64,000 bases of DNA from Gemmatimonadaceae bacterium (lineage in GTDB: Bacteria > Gemmatimonadota > Gemmatimonadetes > Gemmatimonadales > Gemmatimonadaceae): NCBI GenBank assembly GCA_947457545.1, contig CANGXD010000004.1, positions 30,564-94,563 of the forward strand, read 5' to 3'. Every line of letters starts with the position of its first letter. Positions within the stretch are counted from its first letter, which is position 1. Positions 1 to 9,349 of this stretch are shown here, in pieces. The notes beneath the pieces are model-generated. The model saw only the letters and a list, made by a program, of their open reading frames with translations, ran no database searches and had not been told where the DNA came from. The translations under genes were made by a program, and so were the position numbers.

Positions 1-432
1 ACGCTGCAACGCCGCACGATCTTCCTTATTCTTGCCGAACTTCTGAATGAAGTTGAACGTGAAAACCACGTCGGCAGCGGTGAACGCACTGCCGTCGTGC
101 CAGCGTACGCCTTTTTTGAGATCGATAGTGAATGCTGTCCCGCCTCGAGTAGCCTGAGCAGGCTGTGGCGCCTTGGCGGCCAGCACATTCTCGAACTGTT
201 CGGTGTCGAGGTTGAGGCGGTACAACGGCTCGTACACGAGCGACAGCAAGCGATCGGTTGGGGCCGATGCCACAGCATTGGCGTGCGGGTTCAGCAGCGC
301 GCGCCGGCCGCTTTCCGCATAGTACAGCTCCATGCTGCCTTGGGAATACGCCACGGACGGAAGCCCGCACAGCGTCAGGGCAATACAAGCCAGCGTAGCC
401 GGACGTACGCGCAATGGGGTCATGCTCTTCAT
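1..432 (-). CDS. Solute-binding protein family 5 (oligopeptide ABC transporter type), N-terminal part
   Basis: The reverse strand is open from an ATG at 432 to the window edge, giving 144 codons of an N-terminus. A signal peptide (basic start, then hydrophobic TLACIALTLCGLPSVAYS) is followed by LVYEPLYRLN and by KKGVRWHDGSAFTAADVVFT. This is the hallmark N-terminal motif of SBP_bac_5 proteins, the periplasmic components of peptide/nickel ABC importers. It lies 26 bp downstream of the TPR-like gene and closes a minus-strand operon that starts at the zinc-ribbon kinase. Known members bind peptides; the ligand here cannot be read. Its place after surface proteins rather than permease genes suggests an orphan binding protein or a receptor. 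The 3' part is outside the window. Confidence 0.85.
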   Translation of the reverse strand, partial: MKSMTPLRVRPATLACIALTLCGLPSVAYSQGSMELYYAESGRRALLNPHANAVASAPTDRLLSLVYEPLYRLNLDTEQFENVLAAKAPQPAQATRGGTAFTIDLKKGVRWHDGSAFTAADVVFTFNFIQKFGKNKEDRAALQR

Positions 433-458
433 CCCGTCCTCGGTATTGCTTTTGCGAA

Positions 459-1817
459 TCAACGGATTTCCCCAGTGCCGTTCTTGGGCACAGAGACTGC
501 CTGGAGCAGGCGGAACGTACGGGCGGCGCCGCCGACGGTCGCAACAGCCTGCAACTCGGTCACGGCTTCCATATATAGCGACTGGTTACGCTCCGCCCGA
601 CCCGCCCCGTAGTACGCATAGGCGGAGAGGACGGGAATGAGTGGTGGCACGCGATTCGGCGAAGGGGTGACGCTCAAGGGGCGCACCGCGCGCATGGCAT
701 CGATGGCGCGCTGCCACTGGCGCTCACGAAGCAGCGCGCGCCCCAAGCTCGGTCCTGCACCGCTTGCGTCCCGGAGCCCGCGCAGCTGCTGCTTATTTTC
801 TTCGTCGAAGCGACGAAGGGCGAATCCGCCATCGGCGAGTGCCAACGAGCGGCTGTCCGCCAAAAGATTCAGATTGGCGCCGCCGGTAATGCCGCGCCAC
901 GCTTGTTCGGCAGCGGTCCTATTGCCGGTCAGAGCGTTTGCTTCGCCAAAAAACACACCAACGGGTACTGCGGTCGTGGTGGCGCCATCGAGGGCTTCCA
1001 GCGCCTGACGAGGCCGCCCGGCGCGAAGCAGGGCGATACCCCGAAAGGCATCGAACCCGGAGCGCCCTTCGAGCATGCGCGCTGCCACGTAATTGTCCAC
1101 GACGCCCATCACGTACAGGGAGACAGGGTCGTGATATTCCACCGGAAAGACACCAGTCTTACCCTTCAGCGTATCGGCGTATTCCGGTGCGATGCGCCGG
1201 AGCGATTCGCGCTGCAGGCGAAGCATGGAGGGCACATCACCCTCGACAAGTGCCTTGACCAGCGGGCAAATGGGATGTGCCCCCGGAGCGCACGCGCCGA
1301 CCGAAGCGTCCTTGCCGGCACGCCAATCAGTGACGGCCTGTTGCCAGCTGTTACCACCACGCCCCGCCACGACGGCCGCCCAGGCCGCCGCATCGGCGCG
1401 CAACCGGGATGAGCCGGTCGCCACGCGTTCGTACAGCACGCCAGCTTCGCGAGGCTGACCCATCTCGTGCTGGGCGCGAGCGAGGAAATACACGGCGCCA
1501 GGTCCGGAAGCCCCGCCTGCCCGCGCGATGGAATCGCGCTGTTTCGCAAGTTCGACGAGCAGCTCGCGATCGAGGACGTGCAGATCGAGGAAGAATTGCC
1601 CGCGACCTGTCAGGTGTTGCCAAAGCTGCCCCAGCTGGCGCTCCGACGCCTTTGCCAAGTCGCGCCCACCACCGAGTTGCGCCAGAACCGCATCGATCTG
1701 CGCGGTATGGTCGAACTGCGCCTGCGCGGAGAGTCGTCCCGGCACGGCGAGTGTGGCGACAATGGAGAGCCGGCGAACGATCCGCCACACCGCACGTGCA
1801 GGAAGCTGTATCCTCAT
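459..1817 (-). CDS. Exported TPR-like helical-repeat protein
   Basis: A 452-aa protein with a signal peptide (basic N-terminus, then VATLAVPGRLSAQAQ, likely cleaved after SAQA). The rest is mainly helical, with alternating blocks such as VYFLARAQHEMGQPREAGVL and RGIALLRAGRPRQALEALDG that have the spacing of tetratricopeptide-like repeats. The C-terminus has further Ala/Tyr repeats (LSAYAYYGAGRAERNQSLY). TPR proteins mediate protein contacts; the partner is unknown. The start is five bases from the stop of the PD40 gene upstream and the stop is 26 bases from the SBP gene, so the three are probably co-transcribed. I do not recognise a specific family. Confidence 0.82.
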   Translation of the reverse strand: MRIQLPARAVWRIVRRLSIVATLAVPGRLSAQAQFDHTAQIDAVLAQLGGGRDLAKASERQLGQLWQHLTGRGQFFLDLHVLDRELLVELAKQRDSIARAGGASGPGAVYFLARAQHEMGQPREAGVLYERVATGSSRLRADAAAWAAVVAGRGGNSWQQAVTDWRAGKDASVGACAPGAHPICPLVKALVEGDVPSMLRLQRESLRRIAPEYADTLKGKTGVFPVEYHDPVSLYVMGVVDNYVAARMLEGRSGFDAFRGIALLRAGRPRQALEALDGATTTAVPVGVFFGEANALTGNRTAAEQAWRGITGGANLNLLADSRSLALADGGFALRRFDEENKQQLRGLRDASGAGPSLGRALLRERQWQRAIDAMRAVRPLSVTPSPNRVPPLIPVLSAYAYYGAGRAERNQSLYMEAVTELQAVATVGGAARTFRLLQAVSVPKNGTGEIR

Positions 1818-1822
1818 GCCGA

Positions 1823-3577
1823 TTAACGACCGAACGAGTGACGAACCCCAACGGCCAGCGCCGGCGATGCCGAGCCTTGCACCCCACGCACGGGAACCAC
1901 ACCAGCGCTCACGCGTGTCGCGACGGCGCGATCATGCTTGTGACCGTCGACCAGACCGATGGCGTACACCACCAGACCGCCGCCGAGACCGGCGGCAAAC
2001 TTCCCCATCTGTTCAGAGTCGGGCTTCAACTCCGCAAAGTTGATCCCCGTCGCCATCACATACCCCGCCGCCGCACCGAGGCCCAGTATCGCGAGCGCCG
2101 GAACGGGCCGCTTCTGGCGCATCTGCATCACGCCCGGGATAAGGTCCGCAATCTTTCCACCGGCGGAACGCCCCCCGACCACCGGCGTCACGGGTCGTGT
2201 GCCTGTGGTGACCGGGGACGCATTCTTTCCGGAAGCGGCGGTCGACGTGCCGACCTGACCCGACCCCGGATACGCGTTGTCAACCGCGACCGTGGCTGTG
2301 GCGAACGCGGCTGGCACGTCACGCGTGCGCACCTGCTCGCCGCCACTCTGCGTGAAGGCATACGCGAGGCGAATGCGCCCGCCGCTCTCTTGCGCGACGA
2401 TCGCCTTGTGATTGCGGGTTTCCCATCCGGTCGAAATCTCGATGTTGGATTCGTCCTCAGGACGGTTGGCCAACCAACGATCAAGGGACCCGAACATCAC
2501 CGGATTGCCACGCGCCGCGTCACGCTTCGCGTAAAACACCCCCGGCAACGGGCGACGAGCCCCGCCGGCAACTTCCCCTTCTACCCGCCCCCAAGACGGT
2601 CCACGCGTGTCGTTCACGACCACCGCTTCCGCCAGACGACGCGAACGGCGGCCCTGCTTCACTTCTCCACCCAGCAACCGGCGGGTGTTGGCATCGATGA
2701 GCAATTCCGCAATCCCGATGTCCAGATCCTTCGTGGCGTCCATGCCACCGCGGTCCATGTAGAACGCCACGTACTTCTCATCGGGCGACCACGACGGACG
2801 AAACGCGTTCTCGAGCGGCAGGTTGGTAATGATCGTCGGTGCGCCAGTCGGAGCGCCCGTGGCGGAATCGATCGGCAACAGCTCGACGACGTACCGGCGC
2901 GTCCCGCGCACATCGCGCTCGGTCTGATACGCGATGTACCGCCCGCTCGGCGACCACGCCGGAAACAGCACCCGTGTGCCGGTCACGGCACGGGAGATCT
3001 GTACCGTCGCCGCCGGGTTGCGCAGAAGCTGGTCCACGCCGGCGGCGATATGCAGCACGCCGCTGTCGGAGACGAATGCCAGGTGTCGGCCGTTCGGAGA
3101 CCAACGCGGAGACGATGAAGCCATATCGCCCGGCAACGGCAACGCGGGCTTCCCGCTCACGCTTCCGTCGGCATTGAGATAGTTCAGCCGGACCCGCACC
3201 CCCTGCGGCTCGCCCGAGGCATACGCAAACCAATTGACCGAACCAGCAAGCACCGGGCGCCAATCAAGGTCACCACTGTACTGCTTGAGCGTCGCGGACG
3301 TCCCCAGCCCTGGCAGCGCAAAGCCGCTGTTTGCCGTTGGCTGCGGCCCCTGACGAAGTCCGTACGGCGCGCCGTCGGGCACCCGGGCAAACTGCAGCTC
3401 CTGTGACTCCTCCCCACGACGGAACTCGTACGACAGAATATCCGGGTTGCCGGGGCTGACCCGCACGTTGTACACCAGCCCCGAAGCGCCCGACTGGGCC
3501 TCAACGAAGCGATTCGGCATGGCGATTCCGCCGGCGATGACTGCCGCGGAAAGCAAAGCGGTATGGATGCGTGCCAT
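1823..3577 (-). CDS. Exported PD40/TolB-like beta-propeller protein with C-terminal membrane segments
   Basis: A 584-aa protein with a cleavable-looking signal peptide. At least three PD40 blades are visible: SSPRWSPNGRHLAFVSDSG, FPAWSPSGRYIAYQTER and FRPSWSPDEKYVAFYMDRGG, in roughly residues 140-280. PD40 (WD40-like) repeats form the TolB propeller, but TolB is shorter and lacks this tail. The C-terminal 100 residues carry two hydrophobic stretches (LAILGLGAAAGYVMATG and AAGLGGGLVVYAIGLV). It lies 31 bp after the PEGA lipoprotein and 5 bp before the TPR-like gene. It is probably an envelope protein working with its operon neighbours, with no enzymatic motif. An outer-membrane or peptidoglycan-linked complex is possible but inferred. 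Confidence 0.82.
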   Translation of the reverse strand: MARIHTALLSAAVIAGGIAMPNRFVEAQSGASGLVYNVRVSPGNPDILSYEFRRGEESQELQFARVPDGAPYGLRQGPQPTANSGFALPGLGTSATLKQYSGDLDWRPVLAGSVNWFAYASGEPQGVRVRLNYLNADGSVSGKPALPLPGDMASSSPRWSPNGRHLAFVSDSGVLHIAAGVDQLLRNPAATVQISRAVTGTRVLFPAWSPSGRYIAYQTERDVRGTRRYVVELLPIDSATGAPTGAPTIITNLPLENAFRPSWSPDEKYVAFYMDRGGMDATKDLDIGIAELLIDANTRRLLGGEVKQGRRSRRLAEAVVVNDTRGPSWGRVEGEVAGGARRPLPGVFYAKRDAARGNPVMFGSLDRWLANRPEDESNIEISTGWETRNHKAIVAQESGGRIRLAYAFTQSGGEQVRTRDVPAAFATATVAVDNAYPGSGQVGTSTAASGKNASPVTTGTRPVTPVVGGRSAGGKIADLIPGVMQMRQKRPVPALAILGLGAAAGYVMATGINFAELKPDSEQMGKFAAGLGGGLVVYAIGLVDGHKHDRAVATRVSAGVVPVRGVQGSASPALAVGVRHSFGR

Positions 3578-3608
3578 TGAAGTAGGGGAGAGAAGAGGTC
3601 GGAAAATG

Positions 3609-4754
3609 CTACCGGTCCGGCAGGCGCTTACGCATGGCTTCGGCGTCGCTCACAGCTTCGTTGAGCAGTTTGTTGACTTCGGGAGACATCGCGCCCTGTT
3701 CACGTGCGGTCTCGGCAGTCTTGAAAAAGCGCTCGAAGTCGTCATCGAGGGCCGTGACCAACGATTGGGGCGGCGTACCAGTCCGGTTGTCGAAGTCTTG
3801 AAATCCGCAATAGGCACGGCCGTAGTACGCCAGCGCGCGCATGGCCGGACGGTTCTCGCTCGCCACGCGGTTACGAATTTGCCCATCGAGCTCGCCAAAC
3901 GTCCGGCGCCCTTCGGTGAACGACAGATTACTGCACTGCGCCAGCCCCAGCTCGTACACCGCGCGCCAGTTCACGCCGCCCGGGTTGTCATCGCGCAGCG
4001 ATTTCAGCGCCTCCACGGCACCCGCGGGATCGTTGATCCGCTGAGAGCAGCGCGCCAGTCGCATACGCGACTCTGTCCACCGCTCGTACATCCGGCTGAC
4101 CCGCTCACGTGGCCGATCGAGCGTGCGATAAAGGGGGACGGCCTGCTCACAGGTACCCGCCTGAAATGCGGCATCGGCCTTATCGGCAATGCCACTCCAG
4201 TCATTCGCGTTCATCAACTGGACAGAGACGGTCCGCGGTGCCGCAACCAATTGCAGCCCGCCCGAACCGGACGAATCCGGCAAAAACCCCTCTTTGCTGA
4301 TCGACCACGTGTAGGTACCCGGCGGGACCTTGGCCACGAATGGGGTTGGCCCGGTAAACGTGGACTTTCCCTGACGCAGTACCACCGTCGCACCGGCGGG
4401 AGCGGTTTCGAAACGCACTTCAGCGCTTCCCGTGGGACCGGCGGCCCCGCCAGACGAAACAGGCGGCCTATAGACCGGGGGCACTGAGGTACCGCCCGAC
4501 GGATCGGTGACGACGACTTTGCTGATGGGCGCCGAGTCTGACTTCACTGGTTTGCCAGAGACAGACGGCGAATCGTTGGGCGTTTCGGGCAGAATCTGCG
4601 GCGCCTCGCCAAACACGCTGTCGTCCGAAGGCCCGTCCGGGGTGCCCGCTTTGTCACCACCACAGGCCGTGAGCCCGCCAAGCACCGCCGATAACACCAA
4701 GACGGCAGCGGGTCGCCGTCCCGCTGCCTTCCACATGCTCGCCATAGAACTCAT
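3609..4754 (-). CDS. PEGA-domain lipoprotein
   Basis: A 381-aa lipoprotein. I chose the ATG at 4754 because it forms an ATGA overlap with the stop of the preceding gene, has a GGGGAGGGG ribosome-binding site just upstream, and places a lipobox (LGGLTAC) after a hydrophobic stretch. A Pro/Ser/Asp-rich linker leads to a PEGA domain at about residues 105-165, with the characteristic APAGATVVL...GPTPFVAKVPPGTYTWSIS pattern. The remainder is helical and TPR-like (YYGRAYCGFQDFDNRTGTPP). PEGA domains are small beta-sandwiches found in surface proteins that associate with kinase or cell-wall regulators. Being in an operon with a membrane kinase is consistent with envelope sensing, which is inference. 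Confidence 0.85.
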   Translation of the reverse strand: MSSMASMWKAAGRRPAAVLVLSAVLGGLTACGGDKAGTPDGPSDDSVFGEAPQILPETPNDSPSVSGKPVKSDSAPISKVVVTDPSGGTSVPPVYRPPVSSGGAAGPTGSAEVRFETAPAGATVVLRQGKSTFTGPTPFVAKVPPGTYTWSISKEGFLPDSSGSGGLQLVAAPRTVSVQLMNANDWSGIADKADAAFQAGTCEQAVPLYRTLDRPRERVSRMYERWTESRMRLARCSQRINDPAGAVEALKSLRDDNPGGVNWRAVYELGLAQCSNLSFTEGRRTFGELDGQIRNRVASENRPAMRALAYYGRAYCGFQDFDNRTGTPPQSLVTALDDDFERFFKTAETAREQGAMSPEVNKLLNEAVSDAEAMRKRLPDR

Positions 4755-5266
4755 ACCCCTCCCCGCGGTGGGGCACCCTGCACGCTCTTCGGCTTGCGCA
4801 CCATCGTATCGAGCGCAATTGGAGGCGGCCACGCAGTTGTTCCACCTAGATGCAATGGAACGCTCACCGTCTTGCCAACCACAATAGGCACCGCCGTGGC
4901 CGTGCCTCCCTTTTGGCCGTCAAATTCCACCGACACCCGATACTTCCCGGGAACCAGCCCCGCCGAAAACGTGTAGTTCCCGCTGCTGTCACTCTGCGTA
5001 GTGAGACTGAGATCGGAAATGCGGACGAAAGCACCACCCACCGGCACCGTGTCTTTGCCAACGGTGCGCGTAATCCGACCCACCACGGTCATGGGCGCCT
5101 CGACCGAAGGCGCGGTGGCTACCGGCGGTGCAGGCGGCCGGCCGCGGCCGCACGCGGTTACAGTCAACGCCGTGGCGACGACGACCACCGCGAGCTGGCC
5201 TACGCGGCGACCAGTGGACGCACGCCCTTGCACTCTATGGCCCCGGAGATAGCTGCGCTCGGACAT
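4751..5266 (-). CDS. Lipoprotein with carboxypeptidase-regulatory-like (CNA-B type) domain
   Basis: From the ATG at 5266 this is 171 aa. A basic N-terminus and hydrophobic helix end in a lipobox (ALTVTAC, then GRGRPPAPP), followed by an approximately 85-residue beta-sandwich with SDSSGNYTFSAGLVPGKYRV, the signature of CarboxypepD_reg-like/DUF4198 Ig-type domains. An alternative ATG at 5383 overlaps the kinase stop (ATGA). It would add 39 residues before the signal peptide, which is unlikely for a lipoprotein, although translational coupling may begin there. The stop overlaps the PEGA lipoprotein start. It is probably an outer-surface structural domain in the same operon; no ligand is evident. 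Confidence 0.8.
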   Translation of the reverse strand: MSERSYLRGHRVQGRASTGRRVGQLAVVVVATALTVTACGRGRPPAPPVATAPSVEAPMTVVGRITRTVGKDTVPVGGAFVRISDLSLTTQSDSSGNYTFSAGLVPGKYRVSVEFDGQKGGTATAVPIVVGKTVSVPLHLGGTTAWPPPIALDTMVRKPKSVQGAPPRGGV

Positions 5267-5379
5267 TGCCGTTGGGGAATTAGTACTGATAGTGATAGGA
5301 GGAAGATCTCCAATACGCGTAGCCAATGTACTTGGGCTCGGTCTATCCGCAAGGAGAACGTCGTGGAGGCGGGCGGTGT

Positions 5380-8118
5380 TCATCGTGAACGAAGCGTCAC
5401 GGCGGTCAATTCGTCAAAGACGGCGCCGCCGCGGCCGTAGAGCAGAACACGAACCTTCGGTGGCTGATCAATCGCAATCGGTGCCGCGACCGGCACACCA
5501 TCCACATACAGGCGAAGAGCCGGACCGGCCCACACGGCGTCGAGTGAAAGCGGTCCAACCCAACGCGACGGGAGCGCGGGTACAACAAACAGCTCCTCAC
5601 GCTTCCCATCACGTTGACGCAATAGCCGCAACCCAGTCGATTTCGGCTCGTTGAGAAGCTCGAGGAAATACGTGGCGCGATCCGATGTCTGAATGACGAT
5701 CGCCGCAGACCGCGTCGACGCCAGCGGTTCACGCAGCACCGCGTGCACCGCCATACCTCCGGCTTCGAGCGGGACCCAGCTCGGCGAACGATATGCGGAG
5801 TCCTGGACAGTGCGCCGCCCGTCCGGCTCGGCATCGAATCCATCGATAAATGACGGTCCTTCTAAGGTATAGCCCAAGCTGTCGAGAGCTCCGGCAATGG
5901 CGACCGGGAAACGGGACAGCACGGTCGCGCTCATCCCCGGATCGGCATCGACCCGATCCCCGTCGGCGCGCCCCTTCAAGAACAGCGCAGTGGCAAGGCC
6001 AACTATTGCAATGGCACCTGCCCCCATGGCCCACGATCGGGAGCGTCGCGGTGTCGGAACCTCCTCCAACCCTTCCGCGTCCCAACGCTCGTCCGATGAG
6101 ATGGCCGCCGGTTTGGCGCTTCGCGTCTCTGACACATTGCCGCTGATCGCCTCAGCGGCGTACGGCTCGAAGGCAGGAGCGGCGTTGGGCCCCTCACCGC
6201 CGTTTATCCCCATATCGCTCGCTGCCACGGAACTTCCGGCACGCACCACGAGTGCCACCCTCGCTTCGGCAGACCCGGAGCGCGCCACGAATTGCACATG
6301 ACCTGGCGCATGAGCAGACACCACACCGAAGGCGTCGATATCGGCGACCTGCTCGTCGCTGCTGCTCCACTGAGGCGCATAGCCCGCCAGCGGTTCACCC
6401 TGACTGTCCAGCACTTGCGCCGACAACACGAACGATTCGTTGACTTCCACCTGCATGGGCGGGGGCGAGACCACTATTGACGCCGCCGCTGCCGCAAGCA
6501 CCACGAACGCACGCTCATCGTTCGCCTCACCGGACCGCGCGACAATCCGAGCCGCGCCCGGCGTCAGCGCCCGCAGCACCCCCTCGCGCGTCACCGACAA
6601 CACGGAAGGCGTCGACGACTCCCACGTGACAGGCAACGACATGGGCGCGCCGCGGCGATCCCTGACGTCCGCCGTGCATCGCTGCGTCTGCCCAACCTCA
6701 AGCTGTGTCGCCGGCGCGGTCAGCGTCACCGACGCTACGCGGGCGTCAATCACCTCGACCTCGGCGGTCGCCTGCCCATGCTCCGATTCGGCCGTCACCG
6801 TGACGCGACCGGGCGTCACACCGACCAATGCCCCCGTAGCCTCGTCATATCGTGCCACGGCGGAATCACTCACACGCAGCGTGCCCGTCACGCGAAGCGA
6901 CTCGGATTCTCCCGGCGCCACGAGGTAGAGATCCCACGCCGCCGGCTCGCCGACTTCCACCTGCTCGGGCATGCTCAGGGTAAGGCGACCGCCGCTGACG
7001 GGACGCGCCGGCGACGCCGTCGCCGCGCCGAGTGCGAGACGCTTCAGTTCCCCGCGAATGGGATCGTCACGCGTCAGTGGCGTCGCTCCCAACCCTTCCA
7101 GGGCGTCACTGAAGGTGGCAAAGCGCTCACCGGATCGCTTCGCCAGCATGCGCAACACCGCCCACTCGAGCTCCACCGGACAATCGGGACGCAAGGTCCG
7201 AATCGAAGGCGGCTCCCTGTCGGTATGCCCCTGCATCACCATGAACGCCGAGCCGTCGAACGGCACGCGCCCCGTCAGCATCTCGTAGAGCATCACCCCC
7301 ATCGAGTACTGGTCGGACGCCCAGGTGACCGGCAATTGATTGCACTGCTCAGGACTCATGTACGCCGGTGTTCCCAGCAGGCCGCCCGTCAACGTGCTCG
7401 AGGTGCCCTTGGTGATGTCCTTTGCAATACCGAAGTCGGTGACGATGGCATTGCCATCCTCATCGAACAGTACATTGGCCGGCTTGATATCCCGGTGAAT
7501 CACCCCGCGCTTGTGGGCGTACTGCAGGGCGTTCCCCACCTGAAAGGCCACGGCGCGTACGGTCGTCAACGGGAGGGGCCCTCGCTCCGCGATGATCGCC
7601 GCCAGCGACCGCCCCTCGATGTACTGCATTACAAAGAGGTGCAGATCGTCGACTTGCCGTACGGAGTACACCGTCACGATGTGCGGATGCGTCAGGTTGG
7701 CGATGGTTTGCGCCTCCCGACGGAAAAGCTCCACATCCCGTTCACCGTTCACCACGCCGGGCGCCAGCACCTTGATGGCCACCTGGCGGTTCAATGCCAG
7801 CTCGTCGGCCTGGAACACCGCCGCTTGTCCGCCGCGTCCAAGCTCCCGGGTGATCCGGTAATCGCCGGAAAGACTCGATCGCAGCACCCGCACCACAGAA
7901 TCCCACACCGACGTGAACCCACTCGGCGTTGCGCTGACTGGGCCCGTCGGCTCCTGCGGCGTTCCGCACTCGGGGCAGAAGCGATCGCCAGACACCAGCA
8001 TGGTGCTGCATTGAATGCAGCTGCGCTCGACCCGCGTGCCGCAGGTGGCGCAAAAGCGGTCGGCCGCCACCAGTTGATCGCCACATTGACGGCAGATACG
8101 TACAGCAGCTGTGCTCAA
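5380..8118 (-). CDS. Zinc-ribbon Ser/Thr protein kinase with Big_2-like domains and extracytoplasmic C-terminus
   Basis: A 912-aa protein. Residues 9-51 hold two zinc ribbons (CxxC pairs at 9/12, 23/26, 34/37 and 48/51). A complete Hanks-type kinase domain covers about residues 86-345: glycine loop GRGGQAAVF, VAIK lysine K116, HRDIKPAN with D210, DFG with D228, GTPAYMSPEQ activation loop. Two to three Big_2/Ig-like segments follow (ATQLEVGQTQRCTADVRD, then PPMQVEVNESFVLSAQ). A transmembrane helix (WAMGAGAIAIVGLATALFL) precedes a C-terminal beta-rich region that looks like a concanavalin/LamG-type fold (LRLYVDGVPVAAP). The Ig-like domains lie before the helix and so would be cytoplasmic in a simple topology, which is odd. 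It is the first gene of the leftward operon and divergent from the zinc-ribbon protein at 8,361. Confidence 0.93.
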   Translation of the reverse strand: MSTAAVRICRQCGDQLVAADRFCATCGTRVERSCIQCSTMLVSGDRFCPECGTPQEPTGPVSATPSGFTSVWDSVVRVLRSSLSGDYRITRELGRGGQAAVFQADELALNRQVAIKVLAPGVVNGERDVELFRREAQTIANLTHPHIVTVYSVRQVDDLHLFVMQYIEGRSLAAIIAERGPLPLTTVRAVAFQVGNALQYAHKRGVIHRDIKPANVLFDEDGNAIVTDFGIAKDITKGTSSTLTGGLLGTPAYMSPEQCNQLPVTWASDQYSMGVMLYEMLTGRVPFDGSAFMVMQGHTDREPPSIRTLRPDCPVELEWAVLRMLAKRSGERFATFSDALEGLGATPLTRDDPIRGELKRLALGAATASPARPVSGGRLTLSMPEQVEVGEPAAWDLYLVAPGESESLRVTGTLRVSDSAVARYDEATGALVGVTPGRVTVTAESEHGQATAEVEVIDARVASVTLTAPATQLEVGQTQRCTADVRDRRGAPMSLPVTWESSTPSVLSVTREGVLRALTPGAARIVARSGEANDERAFVVLAAAAASIVVSPPPMQVEVNESFVLSAQVLDSQGEPLAGYAPQWSSSDEQVADIDAFGVVSAHAPGHVQFVARSGSAEARVALVVRAGSSVAASDMGINGGEGPNAAPAFEPYAAEAISGNVSETRSAKPAAISSDERWDAEGLEEVPTPRRSRSWAMGAGAIAIVGLATALFLKGRADGDRVDADPGMSATVLSRFPVAIAGALDSLGYTLEGPSFIDGFDAEPDGRRTVQDSAYRSPSWVPLEAGGMAVHAVLREPLASTRSAAIVIQTSDRATYFLELLNEPKSTGLRLLRQRDGKREELFVVPALPSRWVGPLSLDAVWAGPALRLYVDGVPVAAPIAIDQPPKVRVLLYGRGGAVFDELTAVTLRSR

Positions 8119-8360
8119 GACAGGGGGCTCCGAATGGCAAAAAGGCAGGGCAACGGCAGGCGCCGATCAATGCGCAGCAAATATATGTGGAGGGTAGCAG
8201 GTCAGACAGGCTGGACCGCGGACACTTTCGGGATACCGTAACTTCCAGTATTCTCACTGGTTGTGGATCGAGCCCATGTTTGGCAGAGGCGCGCCCGGGC
8301 GCAGTGGTGTCCCGGATCATTTTCAGTACGGCGGTTGCGGTGTTCGACGAAAACGTCTTG

Positions 8361-9224
8361 ATGGAGTCGCTGCAGGAGTCGCTCGGCGACGAGTACGATG
8401 TCCTTGGATTCCTGGGAAAGCGCGACGGACATCGCTTCGTTTTTCTCGCGCGGGAGCGCGCAGGAGACGGAGAGTTATCGGCCATTCAACTCGAAGAGGA
8501 TGGCACTGATGCCGATGGACAGCCGACGTTTTCCATCGACATCCTGCGAAAACTCGATCACTCGGTGCCCGACGAAGGCTCGCTCTGCCACCGCTGCAAG
8601 CATCGCCTGCGTAAGTGGGCGCGCTTCTGCACGCAGTGTGGCGCAGACGTATCGGGCGTTGGGGTCTCGGCGGGGGGCTCACATTCGCGGACCACGCTGC
8701 TGTCCGCAGTCCGCGGTGCCGCTGGCGCGGACCTCGAAATTCTCGGCGAGATGCCGCGTGCCGAAGGCGGCGGATTGGTGTACTTCGGTCGCGAGCATGC
8801 CACCGGCCGCATCGTCGCGTTACGCCTCGATCAGGAAGGCAGCGAAGAGTACAGCTTGAGTGTCACCCGAGTCATCAAGCCGCTACCAAAGCGACCGGCG
8901 CAGAAACCGGACGCTCCAGCGCGCTCGGTATCGCTGGTACGGCGGTTCACCACCGAGGAGCGAGAAATCATCGCGGATGCAAAGCGGCGGCGCGATGCGA
9001 CCCGCGCCGCCGCGGTACCGCCAGCGCCGGTCAAGAATGAGGCGCCAGCCCCGCGGCACGCGCCGCCACCAGCACCGGCGCCGAGGCCCCAGCAACGTTC
9101 GACGGCGCAGGAGGAGCCTCCGCGACTGGCGACCACAGGCACATCCGCTCCGAACCGCGCCCTGATCATCGGTGTGGGCACGATAATCCTGGTGGGTGCC
9201 GTGGCGCTCGCGCTGTTCGGCTGA
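8361..9224 (+). CDS. Zinc-ribbon membrane protein with two degenerate kinase N-lobe-like segments
   Basis: A 287-aa protein (ATG at 8361; a GTG at 8340 is possible and neither has a clear ribosome-binding site). Residues 1-45 (LQESLGDEYDVLGFLGK, then FVFLARERAG...AIQL) follow the beta1-beta3 pattern of Hanks kinases and match the start of the kinase at 17,032 (LQESLGKAYRIEREIG...VFLA). Residues 125-155 (LEILGEMPRAEGGGLVYFGR...GRIVALRL) look like a second such segment. In both the VAIK lysine is replaced (Q, R), and no catalytic loop follows. Between them is one zinc ribbon (C76, C79, C90, C93). A Pro/Ala-rich linker precedes a C-terminal tail-anchor helix. It is divergent from the zinc-ribbon kinase and could be a pseudokinase-type partner of it; this is inference. 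Confidence 0.75.
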   Translation: MESLQESLGDEYDVLGFLGKRDGHRFVFLARERAGDGELSAIQLEEDGTDADGQPTFSIDILRKLDHSVPDEGSLCHRCKHRLRKWARFCTQCGADVSGVGVSAGGSHSRTTLLSAVRGAAGADLEILGEMPRAEGGGLVYFGREHATGRIVALRLDQEGSEEYSLSVTRVIKPLPKRPAQKPDAPARSVSLVRRFTTEEREIIADAKRRRDATRAAAVPPAPVKNEAPAPRHAPPPAPAPRPQQRSTAQEEPPRLATTGTSAPNRALIIGVGTIILVGAVALALFG

Positions 9225-9349
9225 CCCTAGCGGTAACCGCCCCCAGGCAGTAGCGTCTGGCTGCTTTGCAATGGTCCACCTGCTGTGGCTGTGTCTCATC
9301 AGGGATCGCTGATCCGTCCGGCATCCCCCAGTCCTAAATCAGGCGCTTG

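Noticed and set aside
26..544. Long reading frame on the minus strand at the left edge
   Set aside because: It is Arg/Cys-rich and overlaps the SBP_bac_5 and TPR-like genes in another frame; the SBP frame has clear family motifs.
1409..3118. 569-codon plus-strand frame
   Set aside because: Antisense to the PD40 and TPR-like genes and strongly Arg-rich; a GC-rich shadow.
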